In this document: piece after piece, positions 20,771 to 31,100 of the stretch
Layout of the letters: every line of letters starts with the position of its first letter
Position numbering within the stretch: the first letter of the stretch is position 1
From: Protoeuglena noctilucae
Taxonomy: Eukaryota; Chlorophyta; Pedinophyceae; Marsupiomonadales; Marsupiomonadaceae
Reading direction: 5' to 3'
Length of the DNA stretch: 64,000 nucleotides
Assembly (NCBI GenBank): GCA_958009085.1
Contig: OY253672.1
Coordinates: 1,054,001 to 1,118,000, forward strand
Notes under the pieces: generated by a model
The model's input: the letters and a program-made list of their open reading frames with translations, nothing else
Database searches by the model: none
What the model was told of the DNA's origin: nothing
Position numbers and translations under genes: made by a program

Positions 20771-21416
20771 ATGATGCCGAAGGAGGAAATGGCGCGCCGG
20801 CCATCGAAAGACACATCTATCCACTCGCCTGCGCAGTCGCTGTGTCGGCGCGCCACTCCGCGGGCCTGCAGCAAGCTTGTTAACACGAGTGGCACTGCTT
20901 CCGTCCTCGGTGAGGGGATTCTTGCTGATCAAAAACGCGCTAGACATTTTTATCGGCCTGCTTGCCTCCCCGGGGCCTGCCCGACACAGGGGCTGCCACG
21001 GGAGGACCACAAGTATAGCGTGAGAGGCAGAGATCACAAGTATGTGGCGAGGAAAACCGCCTGACGATGAGAAACCCTCTGTGGTCTGGCGTGAGAACAT
21101 GGTTGACTTGCGACCCTGCAGGTCGCGCGCGCTCCAGCATCCACCCCTCGCCCCAGACCACATGAGACGGCGGGCTGGACACACGGCTCATCGACGCATG
21201 GATCCATCCACCAGTCTAAGGTGTCCACAAGGTGGATTGAAGCTCTGCGAATAGCTCTGCAGCCGACTGCTGCTCCATGTCTATCGGCTGAGCCTTGCTA
21301 GCGCAGAGGGGCGGCCCGAGCGGGTGGCTGAAGACACAGCCATTTGGGAGCATTTGGGACGCCCTGGATGGCCCCAGGGCCGTGGGGTCAGCGGCCCGCG
21401 GCCATGGATCGGACCC
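20771..21416. other. Intergenic region between divergent genes
   Basis: The stretch lies between the PHR2-like start (-) and the start of the long unrecognised gene (+). It should contain both promoters. Its base composition is less GC-rich than the surrounding exons. I recognise no element in it. Confidence 0.4.
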
Positions 21417-24400
21417 ATGCCCGGTAAGCTCGGCATCATGCAGGGGAGCTGGGCCAAAGAGCCCACGGCAGCCTCTTTTCAGCGACATGCCCCGCGAGGG
21501 ACCCTTGCCGAGCTGGCACGCCTACCCTGGACGATCCCAGCTCCCAGGTCTACATTTGACTTTCTGTGCGCTGGTGCATGTGTCGCTAAGCGGAAATCCT
21601 ACAAGACTCGCGCTCGCAGGGCAACAACAAAGGAAGATGCGCTGGCGACCCACGCCCACGGGCGCGCGGAGGGCCGCAATTCCGGAAAGTCACTGATCCG
21701 TGACGAATTAGCCGGTGCGGGCGGGGTCGACGAGCTGAAGCGGCGGATCCTGCTGTGGATGGATGCGGCGGACGCAGATCCCTCGGCGCCCCATGCCCTG
21801 ACCCCTCCCGGAGAGGCCGTCCCGCCGAGACTGGCACACGGCTCGTCCCCTACGCCTCGTCGCGGCTCGTTGCGGGCGGTGCGAGAGGAGATGAAGTCGT
21901 ACACGGGGTCCCCGTCCAACGGGCTGAGCCGCGCCGGGTTTGCCGAGTCGCCCTTCAGCCGCCGGCGGGCGTCGCCGAACGCCGGGCGCTCCGACCTGGC
22001 CGGGCGGTCGGTCTCTGCCGGCCGCATGGGCCACGGCCCTCCAGGTCCCTCCCCACCTGTGCGGGAGCGCGAGACAGACCCCGCGGCCATGACCCGCGAG
22101 GGCCTCTTCGGCGTCAACGAGGCGGCCGTCCTCCGCACGCAGCGCAGCGGGCGCGTGGGCAGTCCCAGGTCCGCGCTCGCAGCTGCTCTCCCCGCCAGCC
22201 GCATCTCATGCCCTCCACGGCATGTGGCCCAACCCCCGCCCCTCCTTCGTCCCCGCAGCAGTCCTACCTGCTCCCCGCGGTGGGCCTCCCGCGCCAAAGC
22301 GCAACACGCGAGCGCGGCGGACCTCGGGCAGGCATGGAAGGGCGCCGACGACCTGGGTGCGCTGCAGGCTGACCCAGAGGCCGACGCTCTGGTGACCCGC
22401 GTGGTGCAGGGCGCGGGAGTCGCGGCCGGGGCCGCCGTGCGCGGCTCCTCGCTCGACGTCCCCGGGGCAGCGAGGCCCGGCGAGGGCCACGGGGGTGACC
22501 GGGAGAGGGAAAAGGACCGGCTGCCGGCGCCGCTGCGGCCGCTGGGGTCCATGCGCAAAAGCGGGGTCATCTCCTCCGTCCGCGAGTCCTACCACAACTC
22601 GCCGAGCCCCGCGGACGCCTTTGAGGGCCTGCACGCGGTGTTTGCAGCAGGAGCGGAGGGGCCGGAGGGCGCGCCGGGGCCGCGGGGGGCTGGGAAGGAC
22701 GCGGCGGGGGTGGCGAGGGACGTGGCGGTGGTGGCGGATGGCGCGTTGGCGCCGAACGGCAGGGGTAGCGCGCAGGGAGCGGCGGCGTGGGCGGGGGTCG
22801 GTGGAGGTCGGGACGACTTTGGGTCGAAGGTCTTCCGCGACCAGGGATACAGCAGAATCCACCGGTGAGTTTGCGCTTCGACCTGTTTTCGCCAGACCCA
22901 GTGGTGCAGGCAGGGACAACCTGGCATTGACGGTCGATTCGCCATCGCTCTTTCAGGTCCGCGAGCCGGTCCAAGCCGCAGCAGGTGGCGTCGCCCCGCG
23001 GCGCGTGGCACGTGCACGCAGCGGGAGGTGGGAACGCAGGGCCACGGCCCGTGGCTGTGGCGGAGGCACAGCGCAGCAGAAGCGTGGGGCCCCCGCTCCG
23101 GGCATCCCCCACCCGGGCCAGCAGCACCACGCAGCGGCGACTGCGACCGGCAAAGCCCGAAGCGTTGGACCTGCCGAGGTGCGTGGGGTGCGGTGGAGCG
23201 CGGCGGGCGGGCCGCCGACCCTCCATGGCACTCGGCCGGGATGGGATGTGCCATGGTGTCACTGTGGGCGCGGTTGCACTCCTCGTGTTCTTGCATACCC
23301 CGGGCGTCTCGTGTCGCTCATGTGGTCTCACATCATCTCGCCTCGTCGCAGGGCCCGTGTGTCGCTCTTGCAAGTGGCCGAGGCCACGGACCTGGCGCTG
23401 TTAGGGGCGGACGCAGGACAGGCGACCCAGGGGAGGGCGAAGGGGGTCGGGAGGGCGAAGGCGAGTCGCGAGCCCGACCGAGGGAAGGGCCAGGTGGCGA
23501 TGGGGCCCAAGGCGGGGTCGGCAGCCAAGGGTGGCGCAGGTGGCAGTAACACAGGTGGCGGGGTTGGGGCGGCCACTGCGGGTCTTGTTGGGGACGTGGC
23601 AGCGCCTGAAAACTGGCCCGCCATTCCGGGGCTCGAGACGGAGATGCCGAGCGTGGCGGGGACAAAGGGTGACGGGGCCCCGGGGGCGGTCGATGCGACC
23701 GTCGATGCGACACATGCAGCAGCCACGGTGGAAGGCCCTGCAGAGGAGGCAGACCCAGCAAACGAGGCGATCGAGGACCTGCCGGCGTCGCTGAGCGTGA
23801 TGTTGGGTGAGCTGAGGCGGCAGTTCGCTCGGGGAATCGATCCGGGTCTGCCGCAAGCTGCCGTTTGCGATGTCCATCGTCTGTGGCCCCTGACGCCTCC
23901 CCTCCCGGCCTGCCCCGGCGCAGAGGCCGCGCTGCACGAATGCCACGAGACGACGTTCGAGCTGGAGGGCCTGCTGATGTCGGCGCTGCGGGACGAGGGG
24001 ACGGGGGCAGGCGCGGATGAGACGCTGGGGCGGCTGACGCAGTGCCGGGAGGTGCTGGGCCGGGGCCAGGAGCTGCTGGCGGGGGCGCTGGAGGAATTTG
24101 AAGCAAAGGGCGGGGGCGAAGGCGGGGAGAAGGAAGGGGACCCGGTGAGGGGCGGCGGCAGTGTTGCGGGTGTGGTGGGTGACGCGTGGCATGCGTGGCT
24201 TTGTGACGACTTGCAAGCCGCCTCGCAGGCCCGCGCGAGGGGGTTGGCGGCGCTGCGCGAGGTGCGGCGGGACATGAAGCGCGTGCGTGGCATGCTGGGG
24301 GGCCTGATGGACTCTCAAGGGTCAGCGGTGGTGCTGAATGCGGACGGGCGCGTAGAGCCGGTGGCCCCGGACCAGGGGCAGCTGCCGATGGAGCTCGAGC

Positions 24401-25320
24401 CCGCGCACGCACGGGCGGCGGCCTTCCTCAAGTGAGCGGGGATGCATCGTGCCTGGTCGCGCCGGGACGAGTGCGGCGTGAGGGCCGATCGGCTGACTTG
24501 CGACCGACCCTGGCCGCCCCCGCAGGAAGGGGCAGGGGACCTCCCGCCGGTGGAGCCGCATCCGGTCGTTCGCAGATGGCCGCGGTTCGAATCGCACGAG
24601 CATCACGGAGGGGTCGGAGCCCAACGGTCCCGACAGCCGCGCTGCCGTGCCAACACGGCACACCCTCGGCGGAACGATGCGGTCCGAGGCTGAGACGTCG
24701 GGCCAGTGGCCGAGTCCGACGGGAGCGGGGTCCTCGCGCCCGCGCCGCTCGGCTGCGGGTGGCCGCCCCTCGGGCCGCGCCCTGAGCATCGTGGTACCTG
24801 AGTCGGAGCCGGGCGCACCCCGTGGGGTGGTGTACGGGCGGCCCCAGGATGAGTTCGACAACCCCGATGACCCCCTGCACCGGACGCTCTTCTCCTCCCA
24901 CGCCCTCGTCAGCCGCCCCGTCTTAGAGAGCCCCCGGTGAGTGTGTTTGCTCTCTTGCGTTGCAAGCCATGTCTGACGACCCCCTTCGCCGTCGTCCGCT
25001 GCAACCCGCCCCTGCATGCCACCGCCTGCACCCACCTGCGCACCCACCGCCCGCACCCACCCGTGCACCCTCGCAGCGACCACGGCCGCGAGGAGGACGT
25101 CGGGGCGCCCGGGGCCGGGCCCGAGTCGTCCTTCTGCCCCGACTTTGTCGCTGAGAGGCTCAAGGAACTCCGAGAGAAGCTGTCGGGAGGCAGCGACGGG
25201 GGCACAGCGGAGTCCTCGCCACGCAAGGATGGGGGCCAGGGCCTGCCCAACCCGCTGCGGGTGTTCGGGAGGGTGACGAGCATGCTATTGCGGAGAGGCC
25301 CGAGCTCCTCGGGTCGATAG
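21417..25320 (+). CDS. Unrecognised long, mostly disordered protein
   Basis: Five exons are supported by splice consensus and frame: to 22864, then 22957-23178, 23352-24431, 24526-24936, 25077-25320. I could not assign a family. The protein is Ser/Pro/Arg/Gly-rich with repeated phospho-site-like segments (SYTGSPSNGLSRAGF, RSRSVGPP). The most ordered part (about 23800-24320) is helical and Leu-rich: LPASLSVMLGELRRQF, CHETTFELEGLLMSALRDE, LTQCREVLGRGQELL, LREVRRDMKRVRGMLGGL. Later come KKGQGTSRRWSRIRSFADGR and a final amphipathic ERLKELREKL. It may be a coiled-coil scaffold or trafficking adaptor; that is a guess. The start is uncertain: 21417 is the first ATG in frame, but an unseen upstream exon is possible. 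Internal intron options near 22170-22260 keep frame. Confidence 0.62.
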
Positions 25321-25685
25321 CATCCCTTTTTGACGCGTGGGTGATGGGCGCTGGGTGGTCAGCACTGGAGGGACTTGAGACCCTCCACGTGCTGTTAGCA
25401 AAGCCGTCCACTCGTTTTTCCTCTTGGCGCTTTTGATGCCTGCGTTTCCCAATTTTTCAAACGCTCTGGCATCCTCATAGTCTTTGCTAGCTAGTCGCAC
25501 GGCCCAAGCAGCACCGTAGCCCTCTGCACATCAATGTAGGAACTGCTGCCGGGGTACCTGTCGGAACACCGTGCAGCCCGTGAACTCGCACCGCTTCTCC
25601 CATTCCTCGCTGCCCACGTCTCGACCATCACCCCGCACTGCAACAACGTAATGAGAGTGACGTGCTGTGTGCGCAGTGCGGCGCA
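25321..25685. other. Convergent intergenic region
   Basis: This 365-base stretch separates the stop of the long unrecognised gene (+) from the stop of SEN2 (-). I see no coding potential or repeat in it; it presumably holds both 3' untranslated regions. Confidence 0.45.
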
Positions 25686-26754
25686 TCAGCCCCGGCCTGT
25701 ACGCGCTGTCTCAGTCCCCGCCTCACCGTACAGCATCAACAGTTTTTTCCGCACCGCCCGCGCCACCCGCACGCGCGCATCCATGTCGTTCTGTGGATTG
25801 CCGCACGACACTGCCGACCCGTCCGACTCCTCCAGCAGCCGGCCCTCGGGCAGCGGCACCGTGTGGACCACAAACAGAGAATGACAGGCCTCCGGATGCT
25901 TCCTGGGGTGAGAGAGGCGGGCGCGATCTGCGCACCGCTGCGCGAAAGTCGCGTAAAGGCTCTACGCCCCGCTCCGCACCTGTATACCACCCAGTCGCCC
26001 CCGACGAGCGCCCCCGACCGCACGAGCCAGCCAAGGCCCCGAAGATGCATGAACGCTGCGAGGCGGTAGGCCCCCCGGAGGCCGCCGCGCGCGAGAAGGC
26101 GTCGTCTCAGCACGCGCCCTGCCTCGCGCCCCTCCGCACGCTCGTGGGTCGGCGAAGAGGCCCCTGTCCATGCAGATGAGCGGCGAATAGTTACGTGCTG
26201 TGAACGGGTGCCTGCATCGGCAGAAAATCCCCGAATCGCGACCCTCACCGCCATCCCGGTCACCGTCGGCGTGAAGCACTGCGAGGCACCCGACGCGCTC
26301 CGCCAAATACGTTGCCTCCTCGAGGCCCATGAGAACGGAGACAGGCGCATCGTTAGGAGACGCCTCCTGGCCCCCGGCGCTCGTGGCAGCCCGGAGTTCC
26401 AGTGGCGCCCCAAGGCATGCATGCCCGTGGTGCACCTCCCCGCCGCCGCTCGCGCAGCCTCTGTCCCATCGGCTGTCCAGAGTCCCGAATCCGGCGTCGT
26501 CGAGCAACTTGCGCTGCCGCGGGTCGCAGGCGAGCAAGAGACGGCCGCCCTCCTGCAAGGAGAGTGGGGGCAAGCCGCACACGTCGCGCTTGCTGGAGAT
26601 GGAGAGGCCCAACTCTCTAGCCATGTACAGACGCGGTCCAACAATAACTCACCAACACGCAAACGAGCTTCTCGTTGTGCAATCGCTGCTCCGCCGCGAC
26701 GACCGTGCCCCGCGCACGGCCCGAGGTCCTGACGCGCTTGCTGTCCTCTTCCAT
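25686..26754 (-). CDS. SEN2: tRNA-splicing endonuclease catalytic subunit SEN2
   Basis: SEN2 cuts the 5' exon-intron junction of intron-containing pre-tRNAs. Exons 26653-26754, 26436-26552, 26249-26366, 25980-26211 and 25686-25902 sum to 786 nt and 261 residues. It aligns with the short plant SEN2: LLLACDPRQRKLLDDAGFG, VLMGLEEATYLAERVGCLAV, HLRGLGWLVRSGALVGGDWV, VVYRKHPEACHSLFVVH, VARAVRKKLLMLY. The Tyr of VVYR, the His of ACHS (eight residues on, the family's spacing) and the Lys of RKKLL supply the expected catalytic triad; the Tyr and His are on different exons. The segment between GCLAV and HLRGLGW (about 26000-26250) matches poorly, so the exon there may be mis-set. It is divergent from the FKBP gene (230 bp between starts). 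Confidence 0.85.
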
Positions 26755-26984
26755 TGCTGCTTACGGTCTTCCCATCATCTGCCCAATGCTGCTTCTTCAA
26801 ATGAATCGCGGACGATGGAAGCGGGCGAAATGGAGGCAACCTCAAGCCGCTGGCACCCAATCGTCTTGCGTACTCCTGACAGCTGACTCGCCCCCGATGG
26901 CCAATGCCTGCCGCCATCGGCGGTGCTGTATAATCACAAACGAGCGATTGTGTGCATCCCTGTACTCTACTCGCCCCCTGAGAC

Positions 26985-28015
26985 ATGGAGCGAGGAGTGC
27001 GGCCAATGCAATGCGCGTGCCAATCGCCGTCGCGTCGGCTCGTCCTCTGGTCCTCCGGCGCCCTGTGGATCGGTGGATTTGCATCATCGCGCCCGGCAGC
27101 GGCCACCCCGGGCCCCAAGTGCCCGGGAAAGTCGGGCTACGAGCTGCGCAAGTGCCTGAAAGAGCTGCGGGAGGCCGAGGGGCTCGGGGATGCGAGGGAC
27201 GAGATGCTAGAAGTGCGGCAGTACGAGCAGCCTGGAACGCTCGTCACGCTGCCGAGCGGTGTGCAGTATCGCGAGTTGCTGGAGGGCACGGGGCAGGCGG
27301 CGGAGGTGACCGACAAAAGGGTGGCCCGACAGCCACATCCGCGGCTCCACTCAGCCTGATGCCCCGTCTCATGCCATGTACTGGGCTCAGTCTCTCATGC
27401 CATGTGCTGGGCCCACTCCCGCTCCCTCACCTGCGCCTGCAGGTGGGCCGGGTGTGCGACATCCTGTACACCGTCTACCGCCTGTCGAGCGGGGGCTACT
27501 ATCGATACAGCGGAGGGGGCACGCCTGTCCTCCTGTATGGGCTCGGTTACGGTTATGAGGGGGCAGACGACGTGGGTAGCACATACCGTTTCACCCTGGG
27601 CGACCGGTCTGCGATGCCCGTGGCAGGGACGCTGGGGATGGTGGGGATGAGGGAAGGGGGCCGGCGGCGCATCTTGGTGCCCCCGCAGCTGGGGTGGGGC
27701 TCCGAGGAGAAAATTGGGCCGCTGCCACGGTCGTTCGGGGGGCGGAGGCGGCTGGCAAACCACAACGAGGACCCCTTGCTGCTGGAGGTGGAGGTGCGTG
27801 AGCAAGCCGTGCTGTCAATGCAGCGCTGGGTATGCATTTGTGAGAACTGGCAACACCTTGCTGGTTGCGGGCGACGGGCCGCGACGTCTCGCCCGCAGCT
27901 GCGTCGGGTGGGCGAGGCCACGGAAGGGCAGTTCGTAGCAGCCCCTGAGGTGGTGCTCGACCCGTTCAAGCTGCCTGCGCCTCCGTCGCCCTACAAGCGA
28001 CTCCTGGGAGACTGA
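26985..28015 (+). CDS. FKBP-type peptidyl-prolyl isomerase, thylakoid-lumen type
   Basis: Three exons (26985-27320, 27443-27793, 27899-28015) sum to 804 nt and 267 residues. The FKBP fold is seen in PSGVQYRELLEGTGQAAE, GRVCDILYTVYRLSSGGYY, AGTLGMVGMREGGRRRIL, VPPQLGWGSEEKIGPLP and DPLLLEVEL. The leader has a twin-arginine transfer signal: SPSRRLVLWSSGALWIGGF followed by SSRPAAA, the AxA-type cleavage end, so import to the plastid and Tat transfer to the lumen is likely. The active-site aromatic pocket is only partly conserved, as in other lumenal FKBPs, so isomerase activity is not assured. The YxKYSxGGTPV-like insert and C-terminus resemble plant FKBP16-type proteins; the exact subgroup is unsure. 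The end is 112 bp from the convergent ABCC stop. Confidence 0.88.
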
Positions 28016-28127
28016 AAATGCCTGAACTCGGCTAAACTAGGCTAGACTCCGACCCTACTTGAAGCGCGTCTGCAAGTAACCACGCTGTTACTTGCCACGC
28101 CTGCGAACCCCGCGACACAGCGTTCAC

Positions 28128-31100
28128 CTACCCGCCCACGCTGGGCCGCCCCTCCGCCGTGCTGGCGCCGCTGCTGTCCCCCTGCCCCTCGTCCGCCTGA
28201 GCTTCGGCCCCGCCCTCCTCGCCAAACATCCCCAGGTACAGAGAGTCCATCACAGATGCATCCGCGACCCCCGCCTTCACCGCAGCCTCCGCTGCGGCCC
28301 TGCGCATGGCCCCCGAGGCACCCCGGGACGTGCTGTCGATCAGAGCTCCGAAAGACGAGCCAGGCCGCTGCAGGAGCGTGTGGGGGTGGTCGAACTCCTT
28401 CAGGTTTCCATGGTCCAAAAGGAGAATCTTGTCGGAGTCGATGATGGTGTGCAGGCGGTGCGCGATGGTCAGGACCGTACAGTCCGCGAAAGCAGTGCTG
28501 CGAAGAAGGGGCGGCGAGTGTGGTCGGCGGGTGGGTGGGGGGCAGGATGCGGCGGTGCAGCAGCGGCAGTGAGGGCGGGTCATGGCATGTCTCTCTTATA
28601 CTGCATCCCTTGGCAGCAATCTAGTGAAGGCATCTCGTGGTGCAGTGCTTGAGGCATCTCAAGCCACACGCTGTTACGGGTCTCTCATACCATGTAATAT
28701 GCTCACCGGATGGTCTGCTGGATGACGGTGTCGGTGTTGCTGTCGACGCTCGACGTCGCCTCGTCCAGCAGCAGCACCCGGGAGTTGCGGAGGAGGGCGC
28801 GCGCCGTGCACAGCAGCTGCCGCTGCCCCACTGAGAGGTTGCCCCCAGCCTCGGCGATGCCCGCGTCCAGGCCCCCCGCCTCCTCCACCGCCCTGCGCAG
28901 GTGCACGCGGTCCAGGGACTGCAGAGGGAGACGCAGGCAGCAAGGGTGATGAGAATGCAAGGAAGCGAGGGCGAGGGGTGGGGCAATGGGGCACGTGGCA
29001 CGGCGAGCAGTGTGGGCGAGCAGTGAGGATGATGACTCTGTCGCGTCCAAAACAAGCAAGGTTCTGCCATGAGCCTTCTTTGTCGCACACAAAGCATGCC
29101 ATGCGATGTGCCCGTGTCGCACCTCCCAGATGCGTGCGTCATCTCCCACGACGTTGAAGGGGTCCAGGTTGCTGCGGATGGTCCCGGAGAAGATGACGGG
29201 GTCCTGGGGGACCTGCGGGTGCGTGGATGGTGAGGCGGATGTGAGGGCCGCTGTGTGCATGGGTGGCAAGCTGACGTGGGGTTGATGAAGAATAGGGTTG
29301 ATGGGCTCCGATGGTGGAGCACAAGTAGAGCTCGCAGTGCGCACAGGTGGCCAGACAGAGATGTTAGGGTAGCAGCGGTAGGCCATTCCATTACAACCAA
29401 TCGCTCCTTGGCAATCTCTGGCAACCAAGCGAGCGTGGGTCCTCTCCTCACCAGTGCCAGCTTGGACCTCAGGTCGAAGAGTCCGATGTGGGAGGTGTTG
29501 ATGCCATCGATGGCCACGTAACCGCCCGCCGGCTCCACGATCCGATACAGTGCCAACATGAGCGTGCTCTTGCCACACCCGGTGCGACCGCACACCCCGA
29601 CCTTCTCACGGGCCTCCACGGTGACTGCGGGAATAGTGCAGGAACAATATCAGGCCCAACAGCACACCCACAATTGCACCCGCACCCACACCCACACCCA
29701 CACCCACACCCACACCACAGACCCTCCCTCACCCGAGATGCCCTTGAGCACGAGGTCCAGCTCCGCCCGGTACCGCACTTGCAGGTCTTTAATCTCCACG
29801 CTGCCTTGCGCGGGCCACTCCGGGGGCGGGCGCTTGTCGTCAATGACTTCGGCGGCCTCGGTGGGCAGGGAGCGGTACTCTGTGATGCGCTCGACGGCGT
29901 TCATCGCCACCTCTAGCTCCGACACCTGTGTGGGGAGGGACGTGGGGTGGGGAGGTGTGGGTTGGTGAGACATTGGCGGGTGAGAGAGACGGGGTGGCTT
30001 GTGCAGGGTGGGCGGCCAGAAAACGGCGAGACATTTGGGCGGGTGAGGCAGGTGGGGCGACTGTTTCGTAGTGTGTGGGGTGGGCGGACAGAGACACAGG
30101 CGAGGTGAGAGAAATGTGAGCTGGTTTGCTGTTAAGCAGCTAGGTGGAGCTACCCAACAGCCACTACCACTTGTCCGGCCCGCTTGTCGCTAGCTAGTTT
30201 CGTCGTCACCTGTCGCACGAGCCAGTTCATGACGCCCGTGATGCTCATGGCGGAGGAGATGACCAGGCCGGCGAAACCGGAGTTGGAGCTCGTGATGACG
30301 GTCACGGCCAGCGCCGCCACCGTCGTCACCAAGTTGCCCTGGGGAGCGGAGCGAGGGGAGGTGCTCAGACGCACGCACGCGTCTGCTGGCTTGTCGACGC
30401 AGTGGGCCACTCATGCACGCGTCTGCTGGCCCATGCACAGTAGGCAACTAGTTCTACTGAGCACTGAGCTGAGCCTACGTCACAGCTGCGTCTGCATCCC
30501 ACGTCGCCCACCAAGCGAGCGCCTGCATGTTGCGCAATGCGTCTCGTCATCGCCGCCCACCCACCTGGGACTCGAGTCTCATGCTGAGCCACCGGTTAGT
30601 GGTCATTTGGGGCCAGAAGGCGCGGTTGGAGCGGTTGAGGAGCTCGATGTTGCGCGCGGTGAGGGGCTCCTGCTTCCGGAAGGCGCGGACGGTGGGCAGC
30701 CCCGCGACCATCTCTGAGAAACCGCTGAAGATGGGCGAGAGGTTGACCGAGTCGAGGCGCTTCAGCTCCCTCGACGTGGAGACGTAGATGCGCTGGGTGC
30801 GCCAGTAGATGACCCCGACGAAGAGGATGGCCACGGCGATGCCTGGGGTGACGATGACCATGAGCGCCACGGCAGACACCACGCTGATGAGCGTCGTGAG
30901 GGTGGAGGACACGATCTGAGACAGGTTGGTGTCGATGGCGTCCAGGTCGGAGGTGAAGCGGTTGAGGAGGCGGCCGAGGGGCTGGGAGTCGAAGAAACTC
31001 ATGGGCAGGCGCACCACGTGCTGGAGCAGGCTCAGGCAGAGGTTGCGGGAGGCGTTGTTGGACCCGACCACGATGAGGGCGGACCGCGCGGCCGTCAGCA

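Noticed and set aside
22495-23340. Single uninterrupted 646-codon frame as one exon
   Set aside because: The part before 23352 is in a different frame from the two upstream exons and contains their splice sites; only 23352-24431 is used.
24585-24600. ggttcgaatcg resembling a tRNA T-loop
   Set aside because: It lies inside a well-supported exon of the long plus-strand gene and no A box precedes it.
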